Shown one piece after another: positions 1 through 13,263 of a DNA stretch of 64,000 bases. The stretch's first letter is position 1; every line of letters begins with the position of its first letter. Location of the stretch: contig NC_084767.1 of assembly GCF_028858725.1 (NCBI RefSeq), positions 3,709,501 through 3,773,500 on the forward strand, written 5' to 3'. This DNA is from Colius striatus (taxonomy: Eukaryota > Chordata > Aves > Coliiformes > Coliidae). The notes under the pieces are model-generated. The model was not told the DNA's origin, did no database searches, and saw only the letters and a list, made by a program, of their open reading frames with translations. The translations under genes were made by a program, and so were the position numbers.

Positions 1-854
1 GAAACAAGATGCCCACTTTGCTTCTTACTCCTTTCCCCAAAGTGGCTGCTGTTGGGTAACAGCTGGGTTTAACCAGCCTCTTCTGGTGTAGCTGCTCCTT
101 TCACACCTTCTCAGGCAGAAAGTACCACGTTGGTAGGAGAAATGAGTGTGTTGCAGCTCAGGACAGAAACAGGATGGGGACATAAACCCCCTGACACCCA
201 TCCCTTGCTGGAGCCACTACACTAGTGCTGTGACCATACATTTTCTTCTCTGCTCTGCATTTGCCCATTGCCACAGCACATCACTCCTGGTGCCATTACC
301 ACAGTGATGGGCTTTCACCCAACAGGACTTAGATTACACCAGGAATAGAAATGGGTAGGATTTTTCTTGATTTTCCTGGAGGGAATTAACAACTGCACCA
401 GCATTCATAACAAAAATGTTTGTACAAACACAAACACTGGATTCAGCACTCATACATAAATAGGAAGACTATTTAATTCCTAAAGAAGTGAGGACAAAAG
501 CATTTCATTTCATAGTGAATCTGGAATTACAGAGCTGGTATCGATTTTATGGCTAAAACAGTAGATATTTTCTTTTTTCCTTTTCTTCTGAAATCTATGG
601 GAAGAATACTGAGGCCAAACAAGTGTGCCTACTAATTAAGCCCTTCACAAATGTGGTGGAGGACCATTTAACAGGGATTAATCCTAATAAGGAGACACTG
701 AGAGAATTGACTCTTATCATTTAGAGGCTCCTCAGAAGGAAAAAAATCAGTAAAATAAAATTAATTCTTAATTAGCTGAAGTCATGAGTTTAACATACAC
801 AATATAGACAAGGGAAGAAGCATATATATATATATGATATTCAGATGTAGGGTA
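1..854. other. Intergenic, nothing recognised
   Basis: This is AT-rich sequence downstream of NSG2. It ends with a short (TA)n run at about 823-836. No gene, RNA or clear repeat is visible. Confidence 0.8.
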
Positions 855-1360
855 AATTCTCCACCTCTATCCTGCTCTTGTGAGACCCCACCTGCAGTGC
901 TGCATTCAGCTCTGAGGCCCCCAGCATAAGAAGGACATGGAGCTGTTGGAATGAGACCAGAGAAGGCCACAGAGATGATCAGAGGGCTGGAGCACCTCTC
1001 CTATGAAGACAGGCTGAGAGAGTTGGGGTTGTTCAGTCTGAAAAAGAGAAGAATTCAGGGAGACCTTATCGCAGCCTTGCAATACATAAAGGGGTGTACC
1101 AGAAAGCTGGACAGAGACTTTTTACAAGAGCCTGATTAGATATAAGGAGGGAATTCTTCCCTGTGAGGGTTGTGAGGCACTGGGAAAAGGTTGTTCAGAG
1201 AGGTTGTGGATGCCCCATCTGTGGAAGTGCTCAAGGCCAGGCTGGATGGGGCTTGGAGCAACCTGGTCTAGAGGAAGGTGTCTCTGCCCTTGGCAGGGGG
1301 GCTGGGACAAGATGATCTGTAAGATCTTTTCCAACTCAAACCATTCTCTGAGTCTAAACA
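855..1360 (+). mobile_element. CR1 LINE fragment, 3' part
   Basis: The sequence contains the hallmark CR1 blocks GTGAGACCCCACCTG, AAGAAGGACATGGAGCTG, ATGATCAGAGGGCTGGAGCA, CTCTCCTATGAAGACAGGCT and GGGGTTGTTCAGTCTG, and ends near GATCTTTTCCAACTCAAACC. It is truncated at its 5' end, as nearly all CR1 copies are, and lacks a reverse transcriptase frame. Many substitutions suggest an old insertion. Confidence 0.92.
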
Positions 1361-4300
1361 GAAGGATAAAGAAGAAATTCACAAGATTGTGAAAATCACA
1401 GCTGTGAAGTTATATGAAGATGCTTTATACTGACAGAAAAGTCAGAGGAAAGATGTGTAGGTGCTGCAGGATCACAGCATATCATGATAGCAAACTGCAA
1501 CGATAAACTAACTGCTTCTCTAGTACCAAAACTAAATGAGGACTACAGTGTGAATGAAACACATTCATTAGACAATGGCAAGAAATACACAATTGAAGGA
1601 CAAAATAAAACCCCCAACCACCCCCAAGGTGGAGACAGTTTTCTTTGAAAAGACCGTGTTAAAAAAATAACGTGGCAAATGAGTCTTGTCAAAGCTGGAT
1701 GAAAGGAAGAAACTACAGACATAGTCATGTCTGCAGCAATATGCAAAAGCAAAGATAAAGGGTGGAAAGATGTAGTCCTGACTATGCAGACATGCTGCAG
1801 GGTGTATTAGTTGCATTACAGGAGGATGTGCAGAGTTAGCCAGCGGTAGGTATGAGGCACAATATGACAAATGTGGTAGGACTAAGCCCTGGACGCTCTG
1901 CCAGTATGAGCTACATATTACACAATGAGCCTGACAGAATGATAGGGAAATCAGAAGATAAGAATAATGGATTTCTCTCATTCATTGCTCTTCTTAAAAT
2001 ATTCCCCAAAGGCTCTGACAAGGTTGTCATAAATGTAAGATGTGATAGTGTTTTACCGTGGCCTTTGTCAGTCATTGTGTTTGTTGGAAACAGAAGGAAA
2101 CATCCATCCCTCTGCAGGTATGAATGGAACTTGGTAAGGGTTGTAAAAAATAGATAAGTGTAAAAATTGTACCACTTATTTGCACACACCTGGGATCTTA
2201 TGAAAGAGATATCACACCACACAACTGAGAAACTGCATCTACCAAGTCCTTTTGAGAGCTGTACTGATAGCAATGTCTAAAACTCAGAGGAAAGCTTCTG
2301 ATAGGATTTCTTGTCTTGCCTTGCCTTGTGCTTGTGTCCCCATAACAGTCAGGGACTGATGAGAACTGTCTCCTAATGGTTATGTCATGGTAGAGACACA
2401 AACTGGAATAGCCAGGAATAGCATCACTGGAGGATCTTGTGCTTCCAGTCATATCAGCACACTGCAAATTTACAGCCATTCCCTTTTCTCCTAGACCAGT
2501 TATTAGGCTGATTGCCTCAATATCTTGAAATCCCATGCTCAGCAATTCATATTTTGCAGGCTGGTACAATTTACTACAGCCTTATCCTCAAAGCCACATT
2601 TAGTAGCCTGTGCAAGGTGCATGAACAGTTGATTTGTAAACAAAAGCCCAGTGACTGTGTGGATTTGTTTGGATTATAAATATCAGCCAAGTGCTTTGAG
2701 GGTCAAGGCTCCCCACTGTGTGCTCCTTTTTGAAAGGTACTCTGTTAAATTATATATGTGTTTGTACAGAAATGGCAGGGTTTTGCTGCAAGCTGGGTTA
2801 ATAAATAAGTATATTGTACAGCTGCCTAATTCAGTCTAAAGGGTAAGTCACCTTGTCATGCAGAGTTACCAAAAGACAAAGCCAGGACTGGAGGGGTCAG
2901 CTGGGGCCTGATTCTGCATTCACAGTCCTGGGACTGTGATTCAGGGGTGGGGTTTTTCTTCTCTCTCCCCTCTCCTATACGTTGGCAGTGTTCATAGCCA
3001 TGCTCAAGCTAATTAGCTTTGCCAGTCTCTGTAATTCTTGTCTCTCTGGTGGGCAGGAGCTGTGATGCAAATATTGATCATGGTTATTGTTTGCTTTTTC
3101 TGCCTTCCTGGTGTTCCCACAGCCACACATGACAGAGGCACTTGGTCTCCTATAGCAAATCTCTGCATTTGACTCACACATTTTGAAGGATTAAAGGCAA
3201 GTTACAGCACAATTCTCTTTCCTTCCTTCCAGACCATAAGCATTATCACTGTAGCCCAATATGTAACACACACCTTCCTTGATGGTTTTGTGGGAGTGAT
3301 TCCATCACATGTCAATGGGCTGAAATACAACCTCCACAGACAAGGGGTCTCAATGGAATAAGCACAATAGGGCAGGAAGCTTCTTGGCGTCTTTGGAAAG
3401 CCAATAAGGTAACTGGATGGGTTCATACCACACAACTGCCTCCTCCAATTCTCCCTCAGACCCTGGTGAGAGCCCAGGCTGTGCCCTGTCCACCCCTCTC
3501 CATTGTTGGGCTGCGCTGGGGCTGGCACACGCCTGGAGCTGCCACTGACTTTAACTGGGAGAGACAGCAGTCTGAAGGTATTTGGATCCTGCCATAGTTA
3601 ATAGCAGCACAAATGTTTTCCAATAGCCTGTATATCCTCCTGATTCACAGCTGGGGAACATTGATGCTGATACAGTCTCCACCTGGCAGGATGAGCTGGA
3701 ACAAAGGCAAGAGCAAAAAAATACCTTTCACTTATTTCTAACCCCCCACTGGAGGTGGGTGAAGTGCTAAACTTCCCAGTGCTTGGAAGGAGAGAAATGA
3801 TGATATGAAAGGAGTGTCAAAGAGACATCCTCTATTTCCAACTCCTCCTCCAGCTTCATACTCCCCTCCACCTCCTCCTCCCTGCACACACACACTTTTC
3901 AGCCTAATCCTTACAAACCTTCTGACTGAAAACTCGAGCTGTTCTTCAAAAAGAAGTATTGGGGCTTTCCCCTCCCAGTATTATCATTGTCCAAAGGTTG
4001 TCTCTGCACACCCTGCTTTGCCACGGCAGCAGTTTGGGAAAAGCAGGCTCTGTGGGCTGAGAATTCTCCTCTGGAGAATAAAACTGATGAAGCTCAGTTC
4101 AAGAGTCCTACGGTCCCAGCAAACAGACCAAGGTCAGAGGAAATGTGTCATGCTTCAGATCTCATCAGCAATCCTTTAAATACTCTTTTTCTCTGGAATG
4201 CCAGGGATTTTATCTTGATCATTAGGGCAATTAGTGTGGGATGAAAGTGCTCACTCTGGTACCTTGTGTTGATATTTTGATAAAAAGGAGATGCTGAGAG

Positions 4301-5525
4301 CAGAGAATAAAATGTTTTCATGGACAGGAAAAAGTTATTCTTTATTCTACATTTCCCTCAAATATTTTCCTCCCAGTTTGTTTAACTCCTGAGTGGAAAA
4401 ATTGCTGAAAATGGACAAGACTATTAAAGAAAGTTATAGCTGGCATGAACAGACCTTTGAGAAGTGATAGGATTGGCTTAGAAAAACAGATCTAAGTGCA
4501 GCCCAGCAAAGCAACAATTTATGTTTACAATTCCTGATCACAGGAATAACAGGGTAAAAAAAAAGCAATGGTGTGAATTATTAAGAAACAGAGGGCCAGA
4601 TCCTCTGTTAATATGAACTGGCTTGGTCCTTAGTGTCTCCAGGATGTACACAGAACTACCAGTGAGTTTGGCAAGACAATTTTGAAGGGTTGTACATGGA
4701 TGAGACAAAAATCTGACTCATTACAGTTTGGTATGAGTGTAGTATTTGTTAGTGGTGAAGCTGAGGGTTAATCACGCTGACTATTACAAGAACAAGCTGG
4801 AAATTCCCTTAAGCCACCCCACTCTGTCATATATAGTGTGTGTGTGTGGAAAATGAACTAGCAAAAACACTTTGAAAGATATTTTAGAAGGTTAAAAATA
4901 CATCCTTGGTGCTGTTTACTACTGAACACTAAAGCAAAGTTTCTTAGCATCAGGATTCAGAGAAAAGCATTGGAAACACCTGAAATAACCTTAAAATAGT
5001 CATTCTATGCCTGAAAGTTACCTATGTGGAAATCTAGGGGGTTTGGAGGATTTGGATGGAAGATTTACTGCTGATCTCAACACATCCAAGAAGCAGCCCT
5101 AAGGTAACATTCCTCACTGTGTGGACCTGGCATGGTTGCAGGTGAACAGGAGCTCCGTAGGAAGCTGAGACTTTCCCCTTCCCAATGGGATGCAGCTAGA
5201 GGCATGCTCTTTCCAAAGAGTTCTGTTCCCCTGTGGCATCAGACGTGGCTGCTCTGAAAATCTGAACACCCACTTCAGTCAGAACCAAGGATGGCTGTGG
5301 GATAATTGCCTGGAAATGCAGTGGGGCTGCTTGGAGAAAATTCACCATCTCCCTGGTGAAGGGATGATTCTTCCCTGCCCACGTTATCATTCCAGCAAAA
5401 CTAGCCTAAATTATACCTTCTGCAGAAATGGGCATGCACATCTTCCCCAGACAGTGACAGGAGCTCAGAGGGGTGGGAATGATTATAAAGCACACAGCAG
5501 TGAGCTGCTGCTCTTGGTGCAGAAG
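1361..5525. other. Intergenic, with one motif-rich stretch near 3000
   Basis: No gene is recognised. At 3006-3019 there is a perfect 14-bp palindrome around TAATTA, and at 3065-3072 an octamer ATGCAAAT followed by ATTGTTTGC, which may mark a regulatory element. A pyrimidine-rich low-complexity run lies at about 3836-3885. The segment GGGCCAGATCCTCTG near 4592 may be the edge of an ancient palindromic repeat. Confidence 0.7.
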
Positions 5526-5700
5526 GGGAAGGGAAGGGAAGGGAAGGGAAGGGAAGGGAAGGGAAGGGAAGGGAAGGGAAGGGAAGGGAAGGGAAGGGAA
5601 GGGAAGGGAAGGGAAGGGAAGGGAAGGGAAGGGAAGGGAAGGGAAGGGAAGGGAAGGGAAGGGAAGGGAAGGGAAGGGAAGGGAAGGGAAGGGAAGGGAA
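5526..5700 (+). repeat. (GGGAA)35 pentanucleotide array
   Basis: There are exactly 35 uninterrupted GGGAA units (175 bp) on the plus strand with no substitution visible. The array is pure purine on one strand. It creates long artefactual reading frames of repeating GKGRE residues, which are not genes. The lack of decay suggests recent expansion or continuing length instability. Confidence 0.98.
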
Positions 5701-8700
5701 ACTCCTCAGGAGCTATAAGACTGATTCAAATCAGCAGTATGGAGACAGATGATGGGATGTGTAAGGGCCATCACCAAAAATCCCTGGAGACCAACACTCC
5801 TCTCCTTTCTATGTGCCTTGCCAGTCCCTGTTCACCTGTTTGCCATCATAACAATGAGGAAGTGGTATTAGTTTGGGATACATTTGGTAATCTTGGCACA
5901 CTCTGTATTCAGAAGGATCAGACTGTAACATCCTCTTACTTCTCCATAGAGCTGTTTGTCAGCAGCTGCTTGCAGTCATTCTGGGTTATATAGTATCTGG
6001 TCCCTTTTATAGTAGTGACTCAATACATTGATAATTAATCTGATAATGCCTATATGTCTGCTGTTATCTCTGAGGAACATGCAGCCTGAGTGGTGAGCCT
6101 TTAACACACCTCACCACTCACTGTCTTACAGCAATGAGGAAAGCTTCCCTGAACCTCTCATGCTCTCCTTCCAGCCAGACTTTACAGTCAACATGAGGTT
6201 AGATCCAGGTGGTTTTTTCCCTTCTTTTCAAACCTGATGGTTCAATTATGGAGCCAAGCCTTGTTCCTGCAGCTGGTGGTGGCATTCCCAGTTCGAGTGG
6301 ATGGGATCATGGACTGAAAGACAAGCCAGAGATTCTGCTCCTTCGGCTTCTTGCTGCAAGCAGAGTGTCGTGGCTCCAGCCCTCACCTGTCCCAACTGAA
6401 GCCATGTATCAGGGAGCCTGCCTGGACAGGGAACGTGTGGCTATAAAAGGCACTGTATGTGGGTCTCTGCAGCCTGACAGACTCAGTTCATGTCTCACAG
6501 CTATTAAAAATTAGGTCCTTGAAATTAAGAAAATCCAGTCTTAGTTGAGATCCTTCAGCAGGGTGTCCCTGATCTTCACCAAGGAAAAAAAAAACCCAGT
6601 ATGCTTTAGGAAAAACCCTGATGAGGGCATCCAGCCCCTCAGCAGGTCAGTTAACCCCACAAGAAGGAGGTTTTGTATCAGCCACAGACACATTTCCATG
6701 AGCAGGAGCCCTTCTGTTTGGGTCTGAAAGATATTATTTGCCTTGTGTTCTTTGTGCTGTTATAAAGTCCTGATACAGGGAAAGGAAATAAACAACAGGC
6801 CCTAGGAACAAGGGGAGGGCAGCACGGATGTGATTTCTGCTGAAGTAAATGAAGCCGTGCTGTAGCTAGAGAGGAAAATAAATTGGGGAAAAAAGAAAGG
6901 AAGAAAACACCAGAAGGAGCATTTCATCTCAATTACAGTGCTCGTCTTTCCAGCAGAAGCTGAATTGAGTGGCCTTCAAACAGTTCAGAGAAACAGAATG
7001 CAAATTGAAGTGGTGTGTCCCCAGCCTGGGCCCTGCAGAGCTGGAGGGGGCTGAGCCCAAGGCTCTGCTGTTCGCTGCTCCCACTCCCACCAGTCCTTGC
7101 AAAGGGCTCTTACAGCCCCTGAGAGCAAGAAGCAGCAATCCTATGTGGCACCACAAGCCTCTATCTTTCCCGTTCCCCTCAAAGTGTTATTTCTCCATCA
7201 GTCAAGAAAGAATGTGCCATCAGGCTGTTTTCCTAAAACGTCTGTGATGGTTTTTATTTCTCACAGCAGGCATGAAAAGCATCACAGGCAGAGGTAATCA
7301 GGGTTCCCAGACCAGTAGCCTAACCACGCCAACTTAACTTTCTCTCATCTTTCTACCCAATTACATGCTGTAAAATGCTCTCACTGAAAGTAATTAGGTT
7401 GTCTTGTTTAGTCCCTGCACAAGTGATTACAGAGAGATTCTTGCTCCTGTGAGCAGTGGAATTACTCACAGCAGATACATCCCAGATAAAAGCACCCTCA
7501 CTATGGCCTTACTGTGGTTCAAGAGCTTATTTGTGCTGCTTGATTTTAAATGTGCACCAAAGCTTAAGCTCATGTCACTTCAATGCATCGCCCTGTCCAC
7601 ATTGCAGGAACACCTCTCTGCCTCAGCAGCTCTCATTCAGCAGAAGAGTACTACTGCCATTCAGGCATTAAAAACAAGGAAGGGAAAAAACCCACCCAGA
7701 AATGACACTTGATCATTTAAATGGCTGTTTCATCATGGCAGCCAGCAAATCTGACTTGGGTTGGGTTACCAGCATTCCTGGTGATGCTCAGCCCTTGTTC
7801 CCTTGCTCACAGATGGCACATCTTTTTTGTTCCAGTGTCTGATAGGTATCTTGGAGCTTAGAAACTCGTGCCAGGTGAATGCAGAGGGAGAACCTCTTTC
7901 TAAAAGCAGAATCCAGGCAAGAGGGAGAGAAGACTGAGTGCAGACCTGCCACTAAATGGATCCAAATGGGTGATTGGGTCCATGCAGTGCTCTGTCTTCT
8001 GCTGACGGCCAGCTGGGCTGTGCTGCTGGGCACGTGTGCCCCTGGGCCTGCAGTGGCTCAAGGCTGTGCCAGCCTCTTTGCTGAGTCAAACTGCAGAGGG
8101 GTTCACTTGGGCTGTGCCATCGGGAGCCTCAGGCGCTGCACCCGGCATTGCCACTGTGCAGCTGGATCTCCCAGTTTAAGTTCTCAAACTTCACAGTTGA
8201 GCCTAGAGGACATGGAAAGCGAAGCCCAGAGAGCACACAAATAAAGGCAAACAGTTGGGTAGGACACCATTTCTGGTCTGTTTCATAACTTCAGTAACTG
8301 TTAGGTTTCTTCCTGACAGGGGATTGCCCAATGCCCCCTTTCCAGAGCAATGCAGCTCTGGGTGCAGGGGACTTGCTGACAGCAACAGCTTCCAGGCTTC
8401 ATCTCAGCATAGGGCTATGCATGCTCTGCTCTGTAATCATTGCTAAGACTGTATTGACCCATGTATATACTGCTGAAATGTAAAGCTCTAAATACCGTTC
8501 CAGTTGTTCTCCAGTCACTCCCCTTCTCTTTCTATCCCATAAACTTCCCCTTACCACCACTCTCCTGCATTTCACTATCTTATGTCAGTTTTCAAGGGTT
8601 CCCCCAGGAATGATCCTGTTATAGAGACGTATTTAAATAGACTCAATCGAAGCTGTGGCTCAGCCTTTCTTCCACTGCAGGGCTGTGGGTTTTGTTTACA

Positions 8701-11700
8701 CGGCTCTTCCTGAGGGCCTTGCTTGCAGGGAGCCATCGGTGGGATTTGGGATGGAGTTAAGTAATACATGACTCTGCTGTCTGAGTAGTAGATTGTGCCT
8801 TTTTTTCCACAGACTGTGAAGGGAGGGAAGGGAAACTGTAATCAGCCAGGTCGTGTGTGGCTGTTGGATTCAGTGCTGTGGCTCAGCGCTCGTGGTGATG
8901 CAGGAGTGAATGCACAGCCATGTTTTCATGCAGGTCCTGGGATGCCATGGGACTTGCAGCACTTCCAGCACACCCTCTGCACCATGGAAACTGGCAGTGA
9001 AGCTTTCCAAATGCTGAATGCGCTGTGTTGTAGCTGGGGGTACCCACCACAGAAAGGATGAAAGAAATAACCCGAGGAACAAATGGGAAGGCAATAGGTA
9101 CTGGAAGTGGTGAGATGTTGCTGAGTGCCTCGTGACTCCCAGCCAGGAGATGAAAAGCTGCCTTTCCCCTCTGAGTGTGTCTGAGGTTATTTGAAGATCT
9201 ATTCTCTGCACAGGTGGAGTGTAATGGATGGAGCACTGATGCTCTTTGGGGTACCAGTGTGGCTTTGCAGTGCAGAAGGTTTGGCTCCCCACATCCTACA
9301 ACCTGTCCTTCCTCCTCACACACGTGCCCGAATGCCCCAGGCTCCCCTGTGGGTTATTGCCTCCTTACTTTCTTCTCTGCCTGGTCAGTGCTCTGCTGAA
9401 AAGAGTCCATCCTCTGCTGCAGGGATAAACAATTTGGAGGTAGGTGAACCCACTTGAAAGAGAAAACTTCACCATGAGCACATTTACCATTCAAAAGAAG
9501 ACAGTTTTTAGGGAAATGTATTGTCTGCTCCACTCTGTGTTTGTGCAAAGACTTAGAAAGAAAAGGTGTTTGATCTCAGCTTTTGGAAGGTTCTGCTGTT
9601 TCTCCATCAGTTAGGTGGTCCTTCCTATAAACCTCTGATTCCTTAATCCCCTTTTACTTCACACAGCCGTTCACTGGCATGACACAAAGCCCACAACAGT
9701 CTCTGCTAGTGTTTCAGCCCTCTATGTGTTGTTTGCTAACGTGAACTAATCCCTCTTCTGCAGCCAAATGGGGCTCATCAGTTTCCCTCACATGGGGAAA
9801 CTGAGGCAGGCATGTGCATGGTGCTGCGGTGTGGGATTGTCACCATCACAGCCAGGATGCAGGGCAGCTGTGCAGCTTGCTCACCTGAGTCAGAAACACA
9901 TTCCCATCATGAAAGGAAGGAAATGGAGGAAGAGAGAAAGGAAAAAACAGGAGAAGGATAAATGCATTCTCCATTGCTACATTTAGCATCTCCCCTCTCT
10001 CTCTGACCTAGCAGGAGAATGAAGAAATATGTTTCTCCTTTTTTTTTCAGCTTATGGTTTTAAAACCCAGGGGTTTTCTAACTTACTTACATTGCACAGA
10101 TGTCATGAAATGGGAGATGGGCTGTGGGCTGAATTGCTTGTATTCTTGGTGCTTAAAATGTGTTGTCAGGCTGTAACCTGCTGCAAAAACTCCCTGCAAC
10201 TGCAAACCAATTAGTGGGTGGCTTCGTCTCATCCACTGCCATTCATTTATTCATTTTAATAAACAAGAGCAAATTGTTACAGATAACTGTGTGCTGTATG
10301 TTTTGATTAGGTGCAATATTAGCCATGCTGTTGAGGTGATCACCAAGGAAAGTGGCTCTGGATACCCTTTGCTTTCCAACCTGACATTTCCATTCACTGC
10401 TTGCCAGGAGACACACCATGAGCTACGATACATGGGGCTTGTTGCTCTGCAGAGTTTATTTCTTCCTTACAGTATCTGACCACCACAGGGACTGGCATTT
10501 GCTGGTGAAAAGGACTGAAATAAATAAACCCTGGCTAAGACTCCCTAGATAAACTGGGAAACATGGGCACATGGTACCACTGGCCACATACCTTCCCTAG
10601 GTCATTGAGCAGGGAGGTCCCTCCTACAGCTGCAAATCCTCTGGGCTAATCACTTTAAACCAGTTCACCTCCAACAGGTTTTTTTTTCACTACCCAGTGA
10701 CTGGTTCAGGCTGTGGGTTTATTTTCTCCCTACCTCACCGTATTTGGGAACTGCTTGGGCCTCGGATTAACTACTTCATCTCCATGCAGGTACCCCTCTT
10801 GCCTTCTTTGCTAGTCTGCCTGCTCTCTTCAATCTCATTTCTCTGAGGCACTTGTCTTTTGTCTTTGTGTTTGCAGAGGCTGTAGGACAGGGAATTACTG
10901 AGGGCCTTCAGGTTTTCCTCTATGCAGCAATAAAGCATATATGGGTCCACAAAAAGCAGCATATGGCCCATATCTTTAACAGCAGCAAATCCCCATTGAT
11001 GCAAAATTAGGTGGATTATGGCTGTATGTACCTTAAAGTAATAATAACAGTAATGAGAGGAGGTGGGGGTTTTTTGGAAATGAGTTACCTGTTCTTGTTT
11101 GTATGTGTTTTGTGGGGAGCAATGTGTGTATGCAGCCAGCTAGAGACAAATAGGTAGATGCATGTGTGCTGCCCCCTCAGCAGAGGGGCCAGACAACAGC
11201 CTGGCTTTACCCTCTGTACTCTCTCAGACTCTGATGATACACCCAAATCCTCACTGTCCTGCTGTGGTTTTAATGGGCCTCATAATAACTTTTCACAGAA
11301 GGAACCACCAATATGTATGAAACATCAGCTGTTGTAGGGACCTTGACATTTTATTTCTTGTGCTCCCTCCATCAAGCAGGTTATTAATATGTGTCTGTGT
11401 GAAAATCAGCAGCTGCAGCCATATACACAACAAAATGTGCTGGAAATAAAAGGGCTGCAGAGATGGCCAGGCATCTCTTTTTTTTTTTATAGGCAATCAC
11501 CACTGTGCTGCACAGATTGAAAGCAGCAGGGAAAAGCAACAAAACTGGTGCTGAATAAGGAACAGAATAGATTTTTCTCCCCCTTTTTTTTGTTTATTTA
11601 GTTTGAAGAGGCTAAAGTGGCACGTCTTGCTTGTTGTGGTTTTGGGTTTATTTTAAACAGAAGCTTGATTGTCTCTGTTTAAGCCAAGGTCAAGACATAG

Positions 11701-13263
11701 AAGTAAAAAGATAATGGGGTATGTGCACGGAAGGGTGACAGCACGGATGTGGAACGTGCACAGATTAATGTCATTTGTATGAGCCGGAGACTTTAACATC
11801 TTAATTACTCATCTTAAGGTCTCAGTGATTATGCCAATTGATCAAAACCATCAGAAAAATGCCTCCTCAAGGGAGAACTTGGAGCACGGAGGGAATGCTA
11901 CATCTTTAAAGGTTAAGTGACTGCCAACATCTCTGTAATAGGAGCCTGAGTCAGCTCACACCGAACGGCGATGCTGGGGCCCCACGGGAGCCCCCTTCTG
12001 CTGACACTGCCTCTTTCTCAGCAAAAATCATAAACCCACTGCTCTCCCTTTGTGACTCTCTTCTAGACCTTCAGCCTCAGGTTCAGCCTGAGAAGAATGG
12101 GTCCTCTGAATGATCCATTACTTCCAGCATCGAACCAAAACTCTCCTCAAATGATCTTGTGTAAGGCATCACCAGCTGAGAGCTAACAAGGTTACATTTG
12201 AAATTCTGGTCCTGATTAAATGCATGGAGCAGCCCACATCTCTAAATCATTGCCATGTATTTGCCAGCATCCTTCCTGCAGCATCCCCAGGGATCCTCTC
12301 TTGTTCTAAGAGCACAGAAATGACCACAACTCCTCTTCAGTAAGAGCTGAGACAAACCAAAACGGCACCTCAAATCAGCTGTGTGTTGAGGAGACAACAA
12401 CCCATAATTGGACAGGAGGTGGGCTCATTGACATCCCTTCATGTATGAGGTAGCTGGGGTTTGCTTAAGGTACTTGTATGGAAAAGTGTTGGAAATGTTG
12501 GTGGGTCAAATATTTTTGGGGAAAGACAGGTTCAGTTTCCCCTCCAGTTAGGCTTAGATTTGAAAAAAAAAAGGTGATTTAGGTGGTTTCATTCCTACCA
12601 CTACAATTTCAAATTCCCTTCATCTTTATTTTTGTTTGTTTCTTTAACATTTATACTTGTAAATTCCCAAAGATGCTCCAGCTCCACTGCAAAAATTCTA
12701 TCTTTAGCAGAGGAAATGATCTTATTCCACACACTCCCCCACCCCAGTTCTCTTTTTTTTTCATGATGACAGGGGGAAGTTGTTTTTCCAGTAAGCCAAA
12801 ACTCCATAATTCACACAGTAATTCTACTGACTGCTATAAAAATAGCCCCATCTTCCCAATGGATTAAGCTGTCTTGCACACCAGACTAGCCAGTCCGGAT
12901 CGCTGCCAAGTGCTATGTTTACATTTCCAAACTCAAATCTGTTCCTAATATATTTTTATGGTGAGTTTTGACCCTTTATATTTATTGCTAATGAGCTTTC
13001 ATCTCTATAATAGCCTTTCATCCCAAAGGATCCTGAAGAGTAATTGTAATAACCTGGCATACAAAATATACACAGAAATCCATTTACCCACCATTGAAAT
13101 GTAGCCATGATGAAGGGGTTGAGAATGAGCCACTGTTTAGCAGAAACTCATGCAATGCTGCAGTGTTGTTTCCATTTGAGTGACAAGATGAGCTAATAAC
13201 CTGCACTGGCTGTTGGCCAAATGAGCTGGGTTCACCCATAGGCCTGCAAAGCAGCAGCACTGA
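5701..13263. other. Intergenic, no gene supported
   Basis: Only short or unconvincing open frames occur. The most notable is a 92-codon frame at 7966-8244 (plus) that looks like a signal peptide with a cysteine-rich tail but has no recognised family. A candidate conserved regulatory stretch lies at about 11745-11960. Confidence 0.7.
11745..11960. promoter_or_regulatory. Candidate conserved non-coding element
   Basis: This AT-rich, repeat-free stretch contains a TAATTA homeodomain core (11802-11807), CAGATTAATG, a CCAATTG and a TCF/LEF-like GATCAAAA (11840-11847) within about 100 bp. Such clustering is typical of developmental enhancers, but conservation cannot be tested here. Confidence 0.3.

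Noticed and set aside
5190..5993. 267-codon and 81-codon frames rich in G-K-G-R-E repeats
   Set aside because: They are translations of the GGGAA microsatellite, whose pentamer period leaves several frames free of stops; the flanks resemble no protein.
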